From the NCBI GenBank assembly GCA_017504465.1, contig JAFVRE010000047.1, positions 1 to 42,618 of the forward strand: a DNA stretch of 42,618 nucleotides, given 5' to 3'. Source of the stretch: Clostridia bacterium (GTDB taxonomy: Bacteria > Bacillota > Clostridia > Christensenellales > Borkfalkiaceae). This document shows, piece by piece, positions 1-8,575 of this stretch (its first letter is position 1; every line of letters begins with the position of its first letter). The notes under the pieces were generated by a model. The model was given only the letters and a program-made list of their open reading frames with translations, searched no databases and was not told the origin of the DNA. A program made the translations under genes and the position numbers.

Positions 1-2706
1 TCTATCTACAGGACAGGTTCCGTCCAACAAAACGCCGTCTTCGGATTTTGCGAAAGATCCGTCGGGTTTCATTACCTTTAACGTCAAGCCTTTTTCAAGA
101 TAAGGCGCAATAACCGAACTTGCCGTTGCCACTACAACGTTGATTACTCTGCCGGTAGGTTGATAGCCCGTGTGCGATTCGGAAATGTTAATAGAAGGAT
201 ACGTTTCGTCTACTTTGGTGTTCGTAAGCATATTATCACAGAAACGGCTTACTTCCATACATACTTCGCCCTTCGAAGTGTCAAGTATCGAAATCGAAAG
301 GAGAACTTTATCACTCGTGAAGTCCGTATTCAAGTTGTACGTGGTGCCAGAGAATTGAACTCCTCCGTTTACATACTGTAAATAAACTCTTGAACCAAGG
401 AATACCAAATCTGCAATTGCGCCTACTTTTTGTACGCCGTTTACGTCGATGAATACGCCTGCGCCAGGTCTAGGACGTAACGTGAACGTTGCCGACTTAG
501 TTCTATCATAGTAATCCGTAAAGATGAAGCTAACCGATCTAGGTTGTTGATACGTTTTGTTGGTTTCTTTGTCCTTTGCCAAGAAACTGAATTCTATATC
601 AAACGCGGAAAGCGACAATACGTTTACGTAATCCAACGTTGCTTCTTCCGTCGAAGCCTTTACGTTATATTGTACCGAGTTCTTCGTTGCTACGCTCGTG
701 ACTGCGTCCGTTTCAGTATGGAATATTTTTTCCATCTTAAGTTCGCCGCCAAAACCTATATCTACTACTTTTATAGGAGCACTTTCCGTTGCACCCGTAC
801 CATATTCATACTTGAATTGTACCGTGCTATTTGCCGTAATCAAAACCTCTTTCGTGTTTACCTTTACGTATTCTCCACCGTCTTGTTTCATATAAACCGT
901 CGTAACTTGAGGCTCTGTCTTGACTGCTTTATATTCTTGAGCATATACAGGGTCTATCGTGTACTTCGCGTTCTTAATGAAATATCCGGGTAACGTAACG
1001 TTCGAGAAGGTTACGTTGTCATTCGCCATAGCCTTAATTACAGACGTTACCGTATAGGTCGAATACAAGGTTTCATAAACGTAGGTGAATTCGTATTCCT
1101 TTACGGAATCCAAGAAAATCTCACTGTCAGTGTAGAGAACTTGTTCTCCCTTATCATTCGTTAAATAGGTCTTAATTTTAGAAGCGTCCGTATACAAACC
1201 GCTGACCGTACATTCGGGAACCGACGCATATTCGCCTGCGTTAATTTCCGTAACCTGAGGTACGCTCAAATTCACCGCTTTACCGCCAGTAACTGCTTGA
1301 CAGTTAAGCTCTACCGTAGCTTGCGCCTCGTTTCCGCAGCCGTCCACAGCCGAATAAACAACGGTGTATTTGCCTGCTTTCTTCGGCGTAAACTTTCCGC
1401 CAACAATACCTACCAAGGTATTGTCTGCCTTGTTAGGATCATAATTGTAATATACTGCCTTAGATGCTTTTTGTCCCGCAGGAATAGTGAAATCGAAAAC
1501 GTCTGCTTCGGGAATGGTAATCGTTTCATTCAACGCGATATCATTCATCGCAGCAAAGCCTTCGTTCACCCTTATGGTAGGAGCTATGTCGTCAGTAACT
1601 GCATCCAACAATGCTTTACCCGCAACGCCGCCGATGGAAGCGACTTCTACGTTAGCCATATTGTTAATGAGATTTGACGCCGAAATACTTACGTAAACTT
1701 CACCTGTCGTAAAACCTACGAACGGGTTCTCGGGATTAATCGTTGTATCATCAAGATCAGCAATAATTCCATTATCCTTATACAACGTGGATTTGCCATC
1801 ATAATAACGATAGTACGTAGATCTTAATTGATTCTTTTCCACGTCGTAAGAAAATTTAATACCCTTGTTTACTACTTCGTTGAACTGCGTCATACCTTGA
1901 GCGGGCGCGTACATAATACTGTAAACGATGCCGTCAAGATTAACCAATTCCGTACTGGAAGTGGAGTTCTGACGCAAACCGTGCGATACTTGACCGGGCG
2001 CACCTGCTTTGATATTGTAATACGTACGTCCGTCTTGCCATTCTATATCAATCGTTACCGATCTGCTGGAATCGTAACAGTCCGTCAACGTAACGTAATA
2101 ATTTCTTGCGTCTTCAACATATTTAGGATCTTCTGGCTTAACGCCGCTACCAACTCTATATTGTTCCAAGTTTGCGATTCTGTGATAAGGGAAAAGGTGG
2201 ATAAAATCCCCTTCTTTTCTCAAATCGACTACTTTGTTATAACGGAACGTAGCTTGATTTGCAAGCGAAAGCTTGAGACCGTCGTGACCTTCATACAAAG
2301 AAAGGTCTTCCATGTAATCGCACGTAGATCTTCCCGCCAAGGTGAACGCGTCTTCTTTTACGACAAAGTATTTTTCAGCAGAAACTTCCTTTCCGCCTAC
2401 CGTCGCAAACCATTTGACTGTGTAACGACCAGCTTCCGTCAATTCAATCTTTTCGGAGCTGTATGCGTTACCGTTCGGTGCAATAACCATGAACCTGTTT
2501 GCTTGTACGCCCTCAATCGTACCCATGGGTACTGTAAACGTGGAGCCGAAATCGTATTCGCTTTGCCAATCTCTGCTGAAGGTGACCTCGTAAGCTTTCG
2601 CCGTATCGAGAGCGCCAACAGAAGAAGCAACGCCTAAACCAAGCGTCGTTGCAAAGGTCACAGAACAAGCTGTTATCGCTAAAAGTTTAAACAGTTTCTT
2701 ATTCAT
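1..2706 (-). CDS. Large secreted Ig-like surface protein (C-terminus beyond window)
   Basis: The frame is open from an ATG at 2706 (GGGAG ribosome site 9 nt upstream) to the window edge: 902 codons, no stop, C-terminus missing. Residues 1-25 are a Sec-type signal (positive start, hydrophobic core). No enzymatic motif was recognised. Several stretches look like bacterial Ig/HYR beta-sandwich repeats, for example around residues 83-102 and 443-462, where a 'GRYTVKW'/'GKYTVVYSAVDGCGN' strand pattern ends a domain, and around 483-502 and 595-610, which open with 'PQVT'. It is rich in Thr, Val, Tyr and Asn, as in adhesive or glycan-binding wall proteins. It is the last visible gene of the operon begun by the binding lipoprotein at 6684, after a 194-nt gap holding a hairpin. 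A role in holding or capturing the transported substrate at the cell surface is inference. A downstream catalytic domain or sortase anchor could lie outside the window. Confidence 0.85.
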   Translation of the reverse strand, partial: MNKKLFKLLAITACSVTFATTLGLGVASSVGALDTAKAYEVTFSRDWQSEYDFGSTFTVPMGTIEGVQANRFMVIAPNGNAYSSEKIELTEAGRYTVKWFATVGGKEVSAEKYFVVKEDAFTLAGRSTCDYMEDLSLYEGHDGLKLSLANQATFRYNKVVDLRKEGDFIHLFPYHRIANLEQYRVGSGVKPEDPKYVEDARNYYVTLTDCYDSSRSVTIDIEWQDGRTYYNIKAGAPGQVSHGLRQNSTSSTELVNLDGIVYSIMYAPAQGMTQFNEVVNKGIKFSYDVEKNQLRSTYYRYYDGKSTLYKDNGIIADLDDTTINPENPFVGFTTGEVYVSISASNLINNMANVEVASIGGVAGKALLDAVTDDIAPTIRVNEGFAAMNDIALNETITIPEADVFDFTIPAGQKASKAVYYNYDPNKADNTLVGIVGGKFTPKKAGKYTVVYSAVDGCGNEAQATVELNCQAVTGGKAVNLSVPQVTEINAGEYASVPECTVSGLYTDASKIKTYLTNDKGEQVLYTDSEIFLDSVKEYEFTYVYETLYSTYTVTSVIKAMANDNVTFSNVTLPGYFIKNAKYTIDPVYAQEYKAVKTEPQVTTVYMKQDGGEYVKVNTKEVLITANSTVQFKYEYGTGATESAPIKVVDIGFGGELKMEKIFHTETDAVTSVATKNSVQYNVKASTEEATLDYVNVLSLSAFDIEFSFLAKDKETNKTYQQPRSVSFIFTDYYDRTKSATFTLRPRPGAGVFIDVNGVQKVGAIADLVFLGSRVYLQYVNGGVQFSGTTYNLNTDFTSDKVLLSISILDTSKGEVCMEVSRFCDNMLTNTKVDETYPSINISESHTGYQPTGRVINVVVATASSVIAPYLEKGLTLKVMKPDGSFAKSEDGVLLDGTCPVDR

Positions 2707-2848
2707 TGTTTTTTTCTCCCTTCAATTTTTATTACTAAATCGTCTAAATCCTTTCCAATCCGTAATCAAAGCAATTATTTAATTACGAAAAACAAATGAT
2801 TAACGACAATTTTCGCTAAATTGATATTTTTTTAATTAATAGCCACCT

Positions 2849-2878
2849 GCAAGCCGCTTATAAAATTAAGCGGCTTGC
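2849..2878 (-). other. Strong intergenic hairpin without a U-tract
   Basis: A perfect 12-bp inverted repeat with a 6-nt loop lies between the distal permease gene and the large surface-protein gene. Neither strand has a proper T-run after it, so it is not a standard intrinsic terminator. It may protect the 3' end of the upstream transport mRNA or partly uncouple expression of the surface protein. Confidence 0.6.
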
Positions 2879-2900
2879 TGTTATTGAGGCTTTTGAATTT

Positions 2901-3860
2901 TTAACCTTTCAATCCACCCATTGTAACGTTACCCATCATCTTATCTTTCAAGAAGATGAACGCAACCAAAATGGGAAGACCTAACATCATGGCAGCTGCA
3001 ATACGGACAACCATTTCACCGCCACTGGACGCATTATTGGTTGTTAAGTACCAAACAGCATAAGCAACCGTAGGATGCGTAGGCATGTACATATAAGCCG
3101 TTTGATAGTCGTTCCAACCGTTAATGAATTGGATCAAAAGCACCGTCGAAATCATCTTCATAGTGAGAGGAATAATGATGCTTATAAGAATAGTGAAATA
3201 GGAAGCGCCGTCAATTTCCGCTGCTTCAGAGAAGGAATCGGGCATAGATTCAAAGTATGCGGTGAATACGAAGAAATACATACCACCGAAGGTTGCCTTT
3301 TGCAAGAGATAACCCCAGAACGTATCGTATAACCCGATGTTTCTCATCATCGTAAGGAAGGATGCCTGCGTACCTACAACGGGCGTCGTCATTGCGAACA
3401 AAGCCGCGCCGGTCATAAATTTACCGACAGGATTTTCGAACTTCGTTACCGCATACGCAGCGATGGCAGGAACAAACGCGTGTAAGAACGAACCTACAAC
3501 CGTATAGACGAAAGTGTTTACGATAACCATAGGGAAGCCGCCTTTCGCTTCGTTACGGTACCATACGCCGTTTACAACGTAGTTAGTTCTACAACCTTCT
3601 TCTACGTAGTGATAATTTTTAACGATAACTTGATAATTCCACAATTTAAAGAATTCTTCTCTACTGTTCGGTAACATGTTCTCGTCAAGGGTGGGAAATC
3701 CTAACCAGTTTTGATAGAACATGAATTCGTACTGATTCTTCAAAGAGGATAACAATCCCCACAAAAGAGTAAGTATAATGGAAAGCGCGTATATGCTCAA
3801 CACCGTACAAACTATAATGATAAATACTCTATTGGAAATAGATTTGTTTTGTTGTTTCAT
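2901..3860 (-). CDS. Carbohydrate ABC transporter permease, MalG/LplC type
   Basis: This 319-aa integral membrane protein is the second permease of a sugar-type ABC importer. It has an N-terminal membrane segment (about residues 10-35), a large loop of about 70 residues, and at least five further hydrophobic segments. The cytoplasmic EAA loop near residues 210-230 (SEAAEIDGASYF, then IIIPL) is the docking site for the transport ATPase. Length and motif fit the MalG/LplC family. It follows the other permease by 13 nt, and an overlapping-type ribosome site supports cotranscription. No ATPase gene is in the operon, so it probably uses a shared MsmX-like ATPase encoded elsewhere (inference from the CUT1 family). 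The substrate is unknown; LplC-like permeases usually import oligosaccharides or complex glycans. Confidence 0.93.
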   Translation of the reverse strand: MKQQNKSISNRVFIIIVCTVLSIYALSIILTLLWGLLSSLKNQYEFMFYQNWLGFPTLDENMLPNSREEFFKLWNYQVIVKNYHYVEEGCRTNYVVNGVWYRNEAKGGFPMVIVNTFVYTVVGSFLHAFVPAIAAYAVTKFENPVGKFMTGAALFAMTTPVVGTQASFLTMMRNIGLYDTFWGYLLQKATFGGMYFFVFTAYFESMPDSFSEAAEIDGASYFTILISIIIPLTMKMISTVLLIQFINGWNDYQTAYMYMPTHPTVAYAVWYLTTNNASSGGEMVVRIAAAMMLGLPILVAFIFLKDKMMGNVTMGGLKG

Positions 3861-3873
3861 AATACACCTCCCA

Positions 3874-4836
3874 TTAATCTACACTCGGTCCGTACTTTTT
3901 GAGTACTTTTCTAAGCGTAAGCACAAGCGGTAACATTACTGCCGTCATCAAAAGCCCCATTGCCGAAAGGACGCCGAAGCTGGGAGTGGTTGCATTAACC
4001 TGAATTAATTCAGCGCTTGCCGTCGTTACGTACAAGTAATAACCGAACGTTGCAATATCATGCCCTTGAGTACCAAACATCGTATGCAGCGCCATTTGGT
4101 CCGTGAAGAATGCCGCTACGTGAATCGTGAAGAAGGACGTGAACGTGGGCCAGATCATAGGGAACGTGATGTAAATAAATTCTTGTACCGTGTTTACACC
4201 GTCAAGGTGAGCAGATTCGACGATAGATTCGTCGATACCGCTCATTGAACCGGTGAACATAAGTACGTTTACGCCAAAGCCAACCCAAACATTGTAGAAC
4301 AACACCGTAGCAAGCTTGGTTTCGGGATTGTCCATAAGCCCGAGCGTCGGTCCGCTTTCCAATATAACTTCAACAACGTACTTATATACGTCGTTAGAAA
4401 GATATTTGAACAACAAAGAGAATACAACGCCGGACAAAATCTTAGGCAAGAACAAAACGACTCTAAACAAATCGCTCATGGGATATTTCTTATATATGTA
4501 ATAAGAGAACGTCAACGCAAGCGTCAACCCTATGAGAACGGTCCAGAAGAAGTTCAAAAAGGACGTCTTGAACATGTACGCGCGAGCCGATATAATCTCA
4601 ATCGCCTCTTTGAAATTGTCCATACCTGCAAACGTAATATTAAAGCCCAAAGTCCCTTGTGGAATTTCATAGTGTTTGAACGCCAAAGCAAAGGAATTGA
4701 TATTTACGTAAACATAACAAAGACTAAATTGGAAAATGGGCCACGCAACGAGCATAGCGAAAAACAGCATACGCTTTATTTTACGATAATTAATTCGTTT
4801 TGCCGTTCCTCCATTTTCATTTGTTTTAACCAACAT
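3874..4836 (-). CDS. Carbohydrate ABC transporter permease, MalF/LplB type
   Basis: This 320-aa inner-membrane protein is the first permease of the importer. It shows about six hydrophobic segments starting near residue 23 and the EAA motif near residues 210-230 (ESAHLDGVNT followed by ITFPMIWP), as expected for MalF/LplB proteins without the extra MalF periplasmic insertion. An AAGGAG ribosome site precedes the ATG. It lies 42 nt downstream of the first binding lipoprotein and 13 nt upstream of the partner permease, the standard SBP-permease-permease order. The other two binding proteins in the window have no permeases of their own and may feed this pair, which is inference. Confidence 0.93.
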   Translation of the reverse strand: MLVKTNENGGTAKRINYRKIKRMLFFAMLVAWPIFQFSLCYVYVNINSFALAFKHYEIPQGTLGFNITFAGMDNFKEAIEIISARAYMFKTSFLNFFWTVLIGLTLALTFSYYIYKKYPMSDLFRVVLFLPKILSGVVFSLLFKYLSNDVYKYVVEVILESGPTLGLMDNPETKLATVLFYNVWVGFGVNVLMFTGSMSGIDESIVESAHLDGVNTVQEFIYITFPMIWPTFTSFFTIHVAAFFTDQMALHTMFGTQGHDIATFGYYLYVTTASAELIQVNATTPSFGVLSAMGLLMTAVMLPLVLTLRKVLKKYGPSVD

Positions 4837-4878
4837 TTTTTAGATCTCCTTAATCTTTAATTATAGAGTGTGAGAGTT

Positions 4879-6684
4879 TTAATTTTCAGGCACGTAAATT
4901 TCAGCCATCCACTTCGATTGGGAGAAACCGGTTACTTCGAAGCAATCCCATGCATTCTTATATTCGCCAGCTGCGTCACTCTTGTGGTATGCTTCGATAA
5001 CGCTCATATACTTAACGCCGCCAATGAAGTCGGGAGTGAAACCTGCACCTGATCCACCGTAGGAGAAGTTTGCGGACCTAGCTCTGTACGTGTTGTTGTC
5101 ACCTACTTGTTCAACGACACGGTTGTTCGCGCGAAGACGCATAACCGTTTGTTGATAAGGATCAAGTTTGGAAAGTACGGAATCATCGATATCATACTCA
5201 TAGAGAGCTTTTGCAACACCGCAGTCAGCCGTGAAAGCCTTCAATTCTTGTTCAGTGGAAAGGAATTGGAAGAATTCCTTACATGCTCTGATAAGACCTT
5301 CGTTACCGGGAACGTCATCAAGGTTGCCGTTGATTACCATGTAGGCAGGCAAAGCGTCGATTTGCGTTTCTTCTCTTGCGTTTTCAGGGCCGGTTACAAC
5401 GTCGTTACCAATAGACGTAGGCATATGCCAGTGTGCAATGTTCTTAACCGAGCTACCAGTACCGGAAAGAATCTTATAGTCGTTGAACAAGCCGTAGCCT
5501 TCTGCTTCGTTGTACCAGTAAGAACCTTCTACGTGCGCCGCAATCTTCGGATTGTTTTGAAGACCGTTAAGAATAAACGATCTCATTGCGTCCTTGTAGC
5601 TGTAGTTGTTTTCTTTATATCTATTGTAGAACCAACCTTGCTTATAACAAAGTTCCATAAATGCGAACGCATAATATCTACCTGCTTGGTTGATTGCCTT
5701 GTAACCGTCCGTAGAGTCGCCAACGAGCGTCGTCTTTTCGATTACGGGAGCGTAAATTTCAGTACCGGGCCAAATTTCTTTGGTTTTATCAACGCCGGTA
5801 ACGTAATCTACCGTACCTTGGTGCGAAGCAACCGCTGCTCTTTGTTCATAACCTGCAAGACCCGTCCAAATACCTTCTACAAGGTAGTTAGCGTAGTCGA
5901 TGTGGCCACCGGGAGTGCTGAAGGGGTTGATGCTCTTTCTCGTCTTCATGTAGTCGCATTGAGCAACGAGTTCGTTAAGGGTCGTGGGCATACCGTCGTC
6001 GTCCGTACCTGCGATACCGTCGTTACCTACAGTCTTTTCAGATGCTTTACCGGTGAAATAGTAGGTGCCGCCTGCTAATCCACATTCGTATTCCACACCT
6101 TCTCCAGTCTTAGCAAGATACAAGCCGTTCTTTACAAAAAGGTCAACGTCGTAAGAAGCTGCAGATTGAATTTGGTAGTGAGGCAACATATAATACTTAC
6201 CGTCGTTACCCTTCAAGGAGAAGAGATAATTTTCATCGAGTTTATCTTCAATCGTACCTTCTTCGCCAAATTCCGTCAAGGGAGCGGTTACGATATCGGT
6301 GATGTCCATAACGGCACCTTTTTGAATCTCTTCAAAGAATTGGCTGTACCTTCCTTGTGTAAACATCATAGCATAACCTTGTTGAGCAAGGTTGGTAACT
6401 TTGATACCCGTCGTGCTCGTTACTTCGAAAGACACGCCTTTCTTGCCAGGCGTGTATTCTTCGTTTACCTTCAATGCAGCGAAACGTTTCCCCGCTTCAT
6501 CCAACCATCTTCTACCGATACCGCCGCCGAAGTTACCAACGTTGATAACCGTAGTAGATTCGTTACCGCCTGCGCCAGTGCCACCGGGAGTGCCGGCAGG
6601 ATCACAAGCCGTAGCGCCGATTAATGCCGTCAACGACAGCATTGTTGCCAGAGTTGTTGCTAATGTTTTTTTAGCTTTTCCCAT
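4879..6684 (-). CDS. Extracellular solute-binding lipoprotein 1 (LplA-like)
   Basis: This 601-aa lipid-anchored receptor serves the adjacent ABC importer. The signal peptide ends at Cys27 (GATAC), then comes a Gly/Thr-rich linker and a binding domain from about residue 45. Its length matches the large LplA-type oligosaccharide-binding family rather than classical 400-aa MalE. Residues 219-231 contain a Gly/Asp loop (NDG-AGTDDDG) resembling dockerin or thrombospondin-type Ca-binding loops; this is conserved in the two paralogs. It is the first gene of the SBP-permease-permease-surface protein operon, with a consensus promoter 75-103 nt upstream and a GAGG ribosome site. Codons 300-400 are almost identical at DNA level to paralog 2 while the flanks are not, which suggests gene conversion. 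The ligand cannot be read from sequence. Confidence 0.92.
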   Translation of the reverse strand: MGKAKKTLATTLATMLSLTALIGATACDPAGTPGGTGAGGNESTTVINVGNFGGGIGRRWLDEAGKRFAALKVNEEYTPGKKGVSFEVTSTTGIKVTNLAQQGYAMMFTQGRYSQFFEEIQKGAVMDITDIVTAPLTEFGEEGTIEDKLDENYLFSLKGNDGKYYMLPHYQIQSAASYDVDLFVKNGLYLAKTGEGVEYECGLAGGTYYFTGKASEKTVGNDGIAGTDDDGMPTTLNELVAQCDYMKTRKSINPFSTPGGHIDYANYLVEGIWTGLAGYEQRAAVASHQGTVDYVTGVDKTKEIWPGTEIYAPVIEKTTLVGDSTDGYKAINQAGRYYAFAFMELCYKQGWFYNRYKENNYSYKDAMRSFILNGLQNNPKIAAHVEGSYWYNEAEGYGLFNDYKILSGTGSSVKNIAHWHMPTSIGNDVVTGPENAREETQIDALPAYMVINGNLDDVPGNEGLIRACKEFFQFLSTEQELKAFTADCGVAKALYEYDIDDSVLSKLDPYQQTVMRLRANNRVVEQVGDNNTYRARSANFSYGGSGAGFTPDFIGGVKYMSVIEAYHKSDAAGEYKNAWDCFEVTGFSQSKWMAEIYVPEN

Positions 6685-6758
6685 AATTTAATACCTCATA
6701 TATTAAGTGTAGTAGTTTTACAACTTCTCCAAGTTGGCCGTACCATACGACAGTTTAA

Positions 6759-6787
6759 ATTATAAATGTAAGAGCCAATGAAGTCAA
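6759..6787 (-). promoter_or_regulatory. Sigma-A promoter of the SBP1 transport operon
   Basis: TTGACT (6782-6787) and TATAAT (6759-6764), read on the minus strand, are separated by exactly 17 nt. An A-tract lies about 40 nt upstream. The leader carries a short CAACTT/AAGTTG hairpin (6721-6736) just before the GAGG ribosome site. Confidence 0.85.
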
Positions 6788-6837
6788 CCGTCCTCAAAAC
6801 TCTGTGTGTTTTTTATGCGAATTTTTTTTAATTATGA

Positions 6838-6905
6838 GAATATATATACAGTGTTTTTGTAAATTTTCTATACCATTTTTAACGCGCCTTTGTGCAAAAA
6901 GGACA
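6838..6905 (+). repeat. Diverged AT-rich block, copy A (copy B at 7182-7250)
   Basis: Both copies share an ATATATATAC run followed by TTTTGTAAATTT and TCTATAC, with one-base indels, then similar T-rich tails ending in GCAAA. The shared core is about 19 nt, more than expected by chance even in AT-rich DNA. One copy lies upstream of each divergent promoter, so it may be a shared regulator site or the scar of a local duplication. Confidence 0.5.
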
Positions 6906-7054
6906 AAAGAAACGGCGGATATTCCGTTAAAAAATGTGTGGTTTTGGCTTGTTTTTGCTTAATTTTAACGCGTTTTTAACTGTTTTCTCAAAAATGAAAG
7001 TATAAAGAAATAGAATTCGATGACAATTTTGCCCAAAATAGCGTTAAGAAAGGA

Positions 7055-7091
7055 AAAAGGCTGCGAATTTTCTCTCTCGCAACCTTTTTTA
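7055..7091 (-). terminator. Orphan intrinsic terminator-like hairpin
   Basis: A 12-bp stem with a 10-nt loop pairs fully on the minus strand through one G-U pair but has an A-C mismatch on the plus strand; T-runs flank both sides. No gene lies directly upstream on either strand. The 3' arm and the following bases closely match the terminator after the SGNH gene (8519 onward), suggesting they were copied. Confidence 0.55.
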
Positions 7092-7313
7092 TGCAGTTTT
7101 TATTGTGATGATAGCCGAATTGTTTTCGCTTCTACGCAAAATCCGCCGCGCGTTTTTTTATTCTAAAATTATTTAATCATAAAAATATATATATACGATT
7201 TTGTAAATTTTTCTATACTGTTTTTTAAGTCATTTTTATGCAAATAACTTTTTAATCTTAAAAATTAGGGACTTCGACTATTATAAAAAAATAAATCTTG
7301 TTCGGGAATATGC

Positions 7314-7342
7314 TTGACAATTTTTTTTAATTTGGATATAAT
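7314..7342 (+). promoter_or_regulatory. Perfect sigma-A promoter of the SGNH esterase
   Basis: TTGACA (7314-7319) and TATAAT (7337-7342) are separated by 17 nt, both hexamers matching consensus. The predicted start near 7349 leaves a leader of about 35 nt with a GAAAGGAG ribosome site. Confidence 0.92.
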
Positions 7343-7384
7343 ACAAGTCAGTATATAGTTTAACGCTTTTGAAAGGAGAAAAAA

Positions 7385-8485
7385 ATGAGCGTAGAAAAAA
7401 TGGATATCACAAAAATAGATAAAAATTTCGCCCAAGCTACTATTCAGGAAACGGATATCGTTTGGAGAAAGGCGTATGACTCCGCTTTTGATTTGCGCGG
7501 CGTATTTTATGACGAAGAGGCAGGTTGTTTCTATCGCATCCCCAGAGAAATTGCCGATCAGGTCAGCCCCGGCGTTAAGGTGCTTGCGCGCTGTACCGTT
7601 GGCGGACGTATTCGCTTTAGAACCAACTCCCCTTATATCACGGCGCGCGTGAAATCGCTTAAATTGAATATGAGCTGGAACTATTCCTTGTTTGCTCGTT
7701 GCGGACTTTGTATTTACGTCAACGGCGTGTACGACGGACTTATCCGCGCCGATTTCAAACAATGGGAAAATGCTGAAGACGATATTATGTATTACGACGG
7801 CATTTATCATACTCGTCAAACGGGCGTGTACGACGTAGAAATTTATATGCCCAACTACAGCGAAACCATTTACGACGTGGAAATCGGTCTTAAGGAAGGC
7901 TGTGAGCTTTTGCCCGCAAAGCCTTATACCTACGACAAACCCGTCGTCATTTACGGTACGTCCATAACGCAGGGCGCTTGCGTTTCGAGAGCGGGCAACG
8001 ATTACACTTCCGTACTCGGCCGTTTGTGCGATACCGATTTCATCAACCTTGGGTTCTCAGGCAACGGCAGAGGCGAGCCTATTATGGCGGATTATCTTGC
8101 GAGCTTGGATCCGTCCGTTTTCATCCTCGATTTCGACGGAAACGTTCGTACGTTAGAGAGCTTGATTGAGGTACATATGCCTATGTATCGCAAAATCCGC
8201 GCGAAACACCCCACCACCCCTATCATCATGATTACCGTGCAAGCAATGGGTGATTTTGCAGCTAAATCCGCCGCTAAAAAAGAAGTCGTTTATCAAAACT
8301 ACTTAACGGCGAAGGCGGAAGGCGACGAGAACGTTTACTTTATCGACGGCACGACCATGTTCGGAACAGAAGATATTGATAATTGCTTCTCTGATTTGTT
8401 GCACCCGAACGATATGGGTTATTACCGCATTGCAAAATCTCTTCAACCGCTTATGATGGAGCTTTTAAAAAGACGAAATAATTAA
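7385..8485 (+). CDS. SGNH/GDSL-family esterase (cytoplasmic, two-domain)
   Basis: This 366-aa predicted acyl or acetyl esterase probably deacylates a carbohydrate. The N-terminal half (about 1-180) looks like the beta-sandwich GxDLY-type domain that precedes Lipase_GDSL_3 enzymes. The catalytic half starts with block I 'YGTSITQGA' (nucleophile Ser near residue 194). Block II is 'NLGFSGNGRG', followed by 'LDFDGN' in place of the usual GxND. It ends with 'LLHPNDMGY', which supplies the Asp/His pair. There is no signal peptide, so it should act inside the cell, for instance on acetylated oligosaccharides brought in by the neighbouring importer (inference). It is monocistronic, with a perfect sigma-A promoter, a GAAAGGAG ribosome site and a bidirectional terminator, and is the only plus-strand gene among the transport genes. 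Confidence 0.9.
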   Translation: MSVEKMDITKIDKNFAQATIQETDIVWRKAYDSAFDLRGVFYDEEAGCFYRIPREIADQVSPGVKVLARCTVGGRIRFRTNSPYITARVKSLKLNMSWNYSLFARCGLCIYVNGVYDGLIRADFKQWENAEDDIMYYDGIYHTRQTGVYDVEIYMPNYSETIYDVEIGLKEGCELLPAKPYTYDKPVVIYGTSITQGACVSRAGNDYTSVLGRLCDTDFINLGFSGNGRGEPIMADYLASLDPSVFILDFDGNVRTLESLIEVHMPMYRKIRAKHPTTPIIMITVQAMGDFAAKSAAKKEVVYQNYLTAKAEGDENVYFIDGTTMFGTEDIDNCFSDLLHPNDMGYYRIAKSLQPLMMELLKRRNN

Positions 8486-8502
8486 TGAATTCATAAAAAA
8501 GT

Positions 8503-8533
8503 AAGGTTGCGAGTTTTTACTCGCAACCTTTTT
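8503..8533 (+). terminator. Bidirectional intrinsic terminator
   Basis: A perfect 12-bp stem (8503-8514 with 8519-8530) with a TTTT loop is followed by T-runs on both strands. It lies between the convergent SGNH gene and the second binding lipoprotein and can serve both. Confidence 0.9.
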
Positions 8534-8575
8534 ATTTAGTTTTATTACGTTTATTCTCAAATCAACTTAAAACAC

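Larger units (their letters stand above)
6685..7384. other. 700-bp divergent intergenic region
   Basis: This AT-rich region between the divergent SBP1 operon and SGNH esterase holds both promoters, two diverged copies of an AT-rich block (6838-6905 and 7182-7250) and an orphan terminator-like hairpin (7055-7091). I see no convincing gene. A 23-codon ORF at about 6934-7005 on the plus strand lacks a ribosome site. Confidence 0.6.

Noticed and set aside
6934..7005. 23-codon hydrophobic ORF on the plus strand upstream of SGNH
   Set aside because: No ribosome site, AT-rich context and no conservation visible; a chance frame is more likely.
7265..7819. Minus-strand 184-codon ORF opposite the SGNH gene
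   Set aside because: It is antisense to a well-supported gene and crosses its promoter; composition is non-coding.
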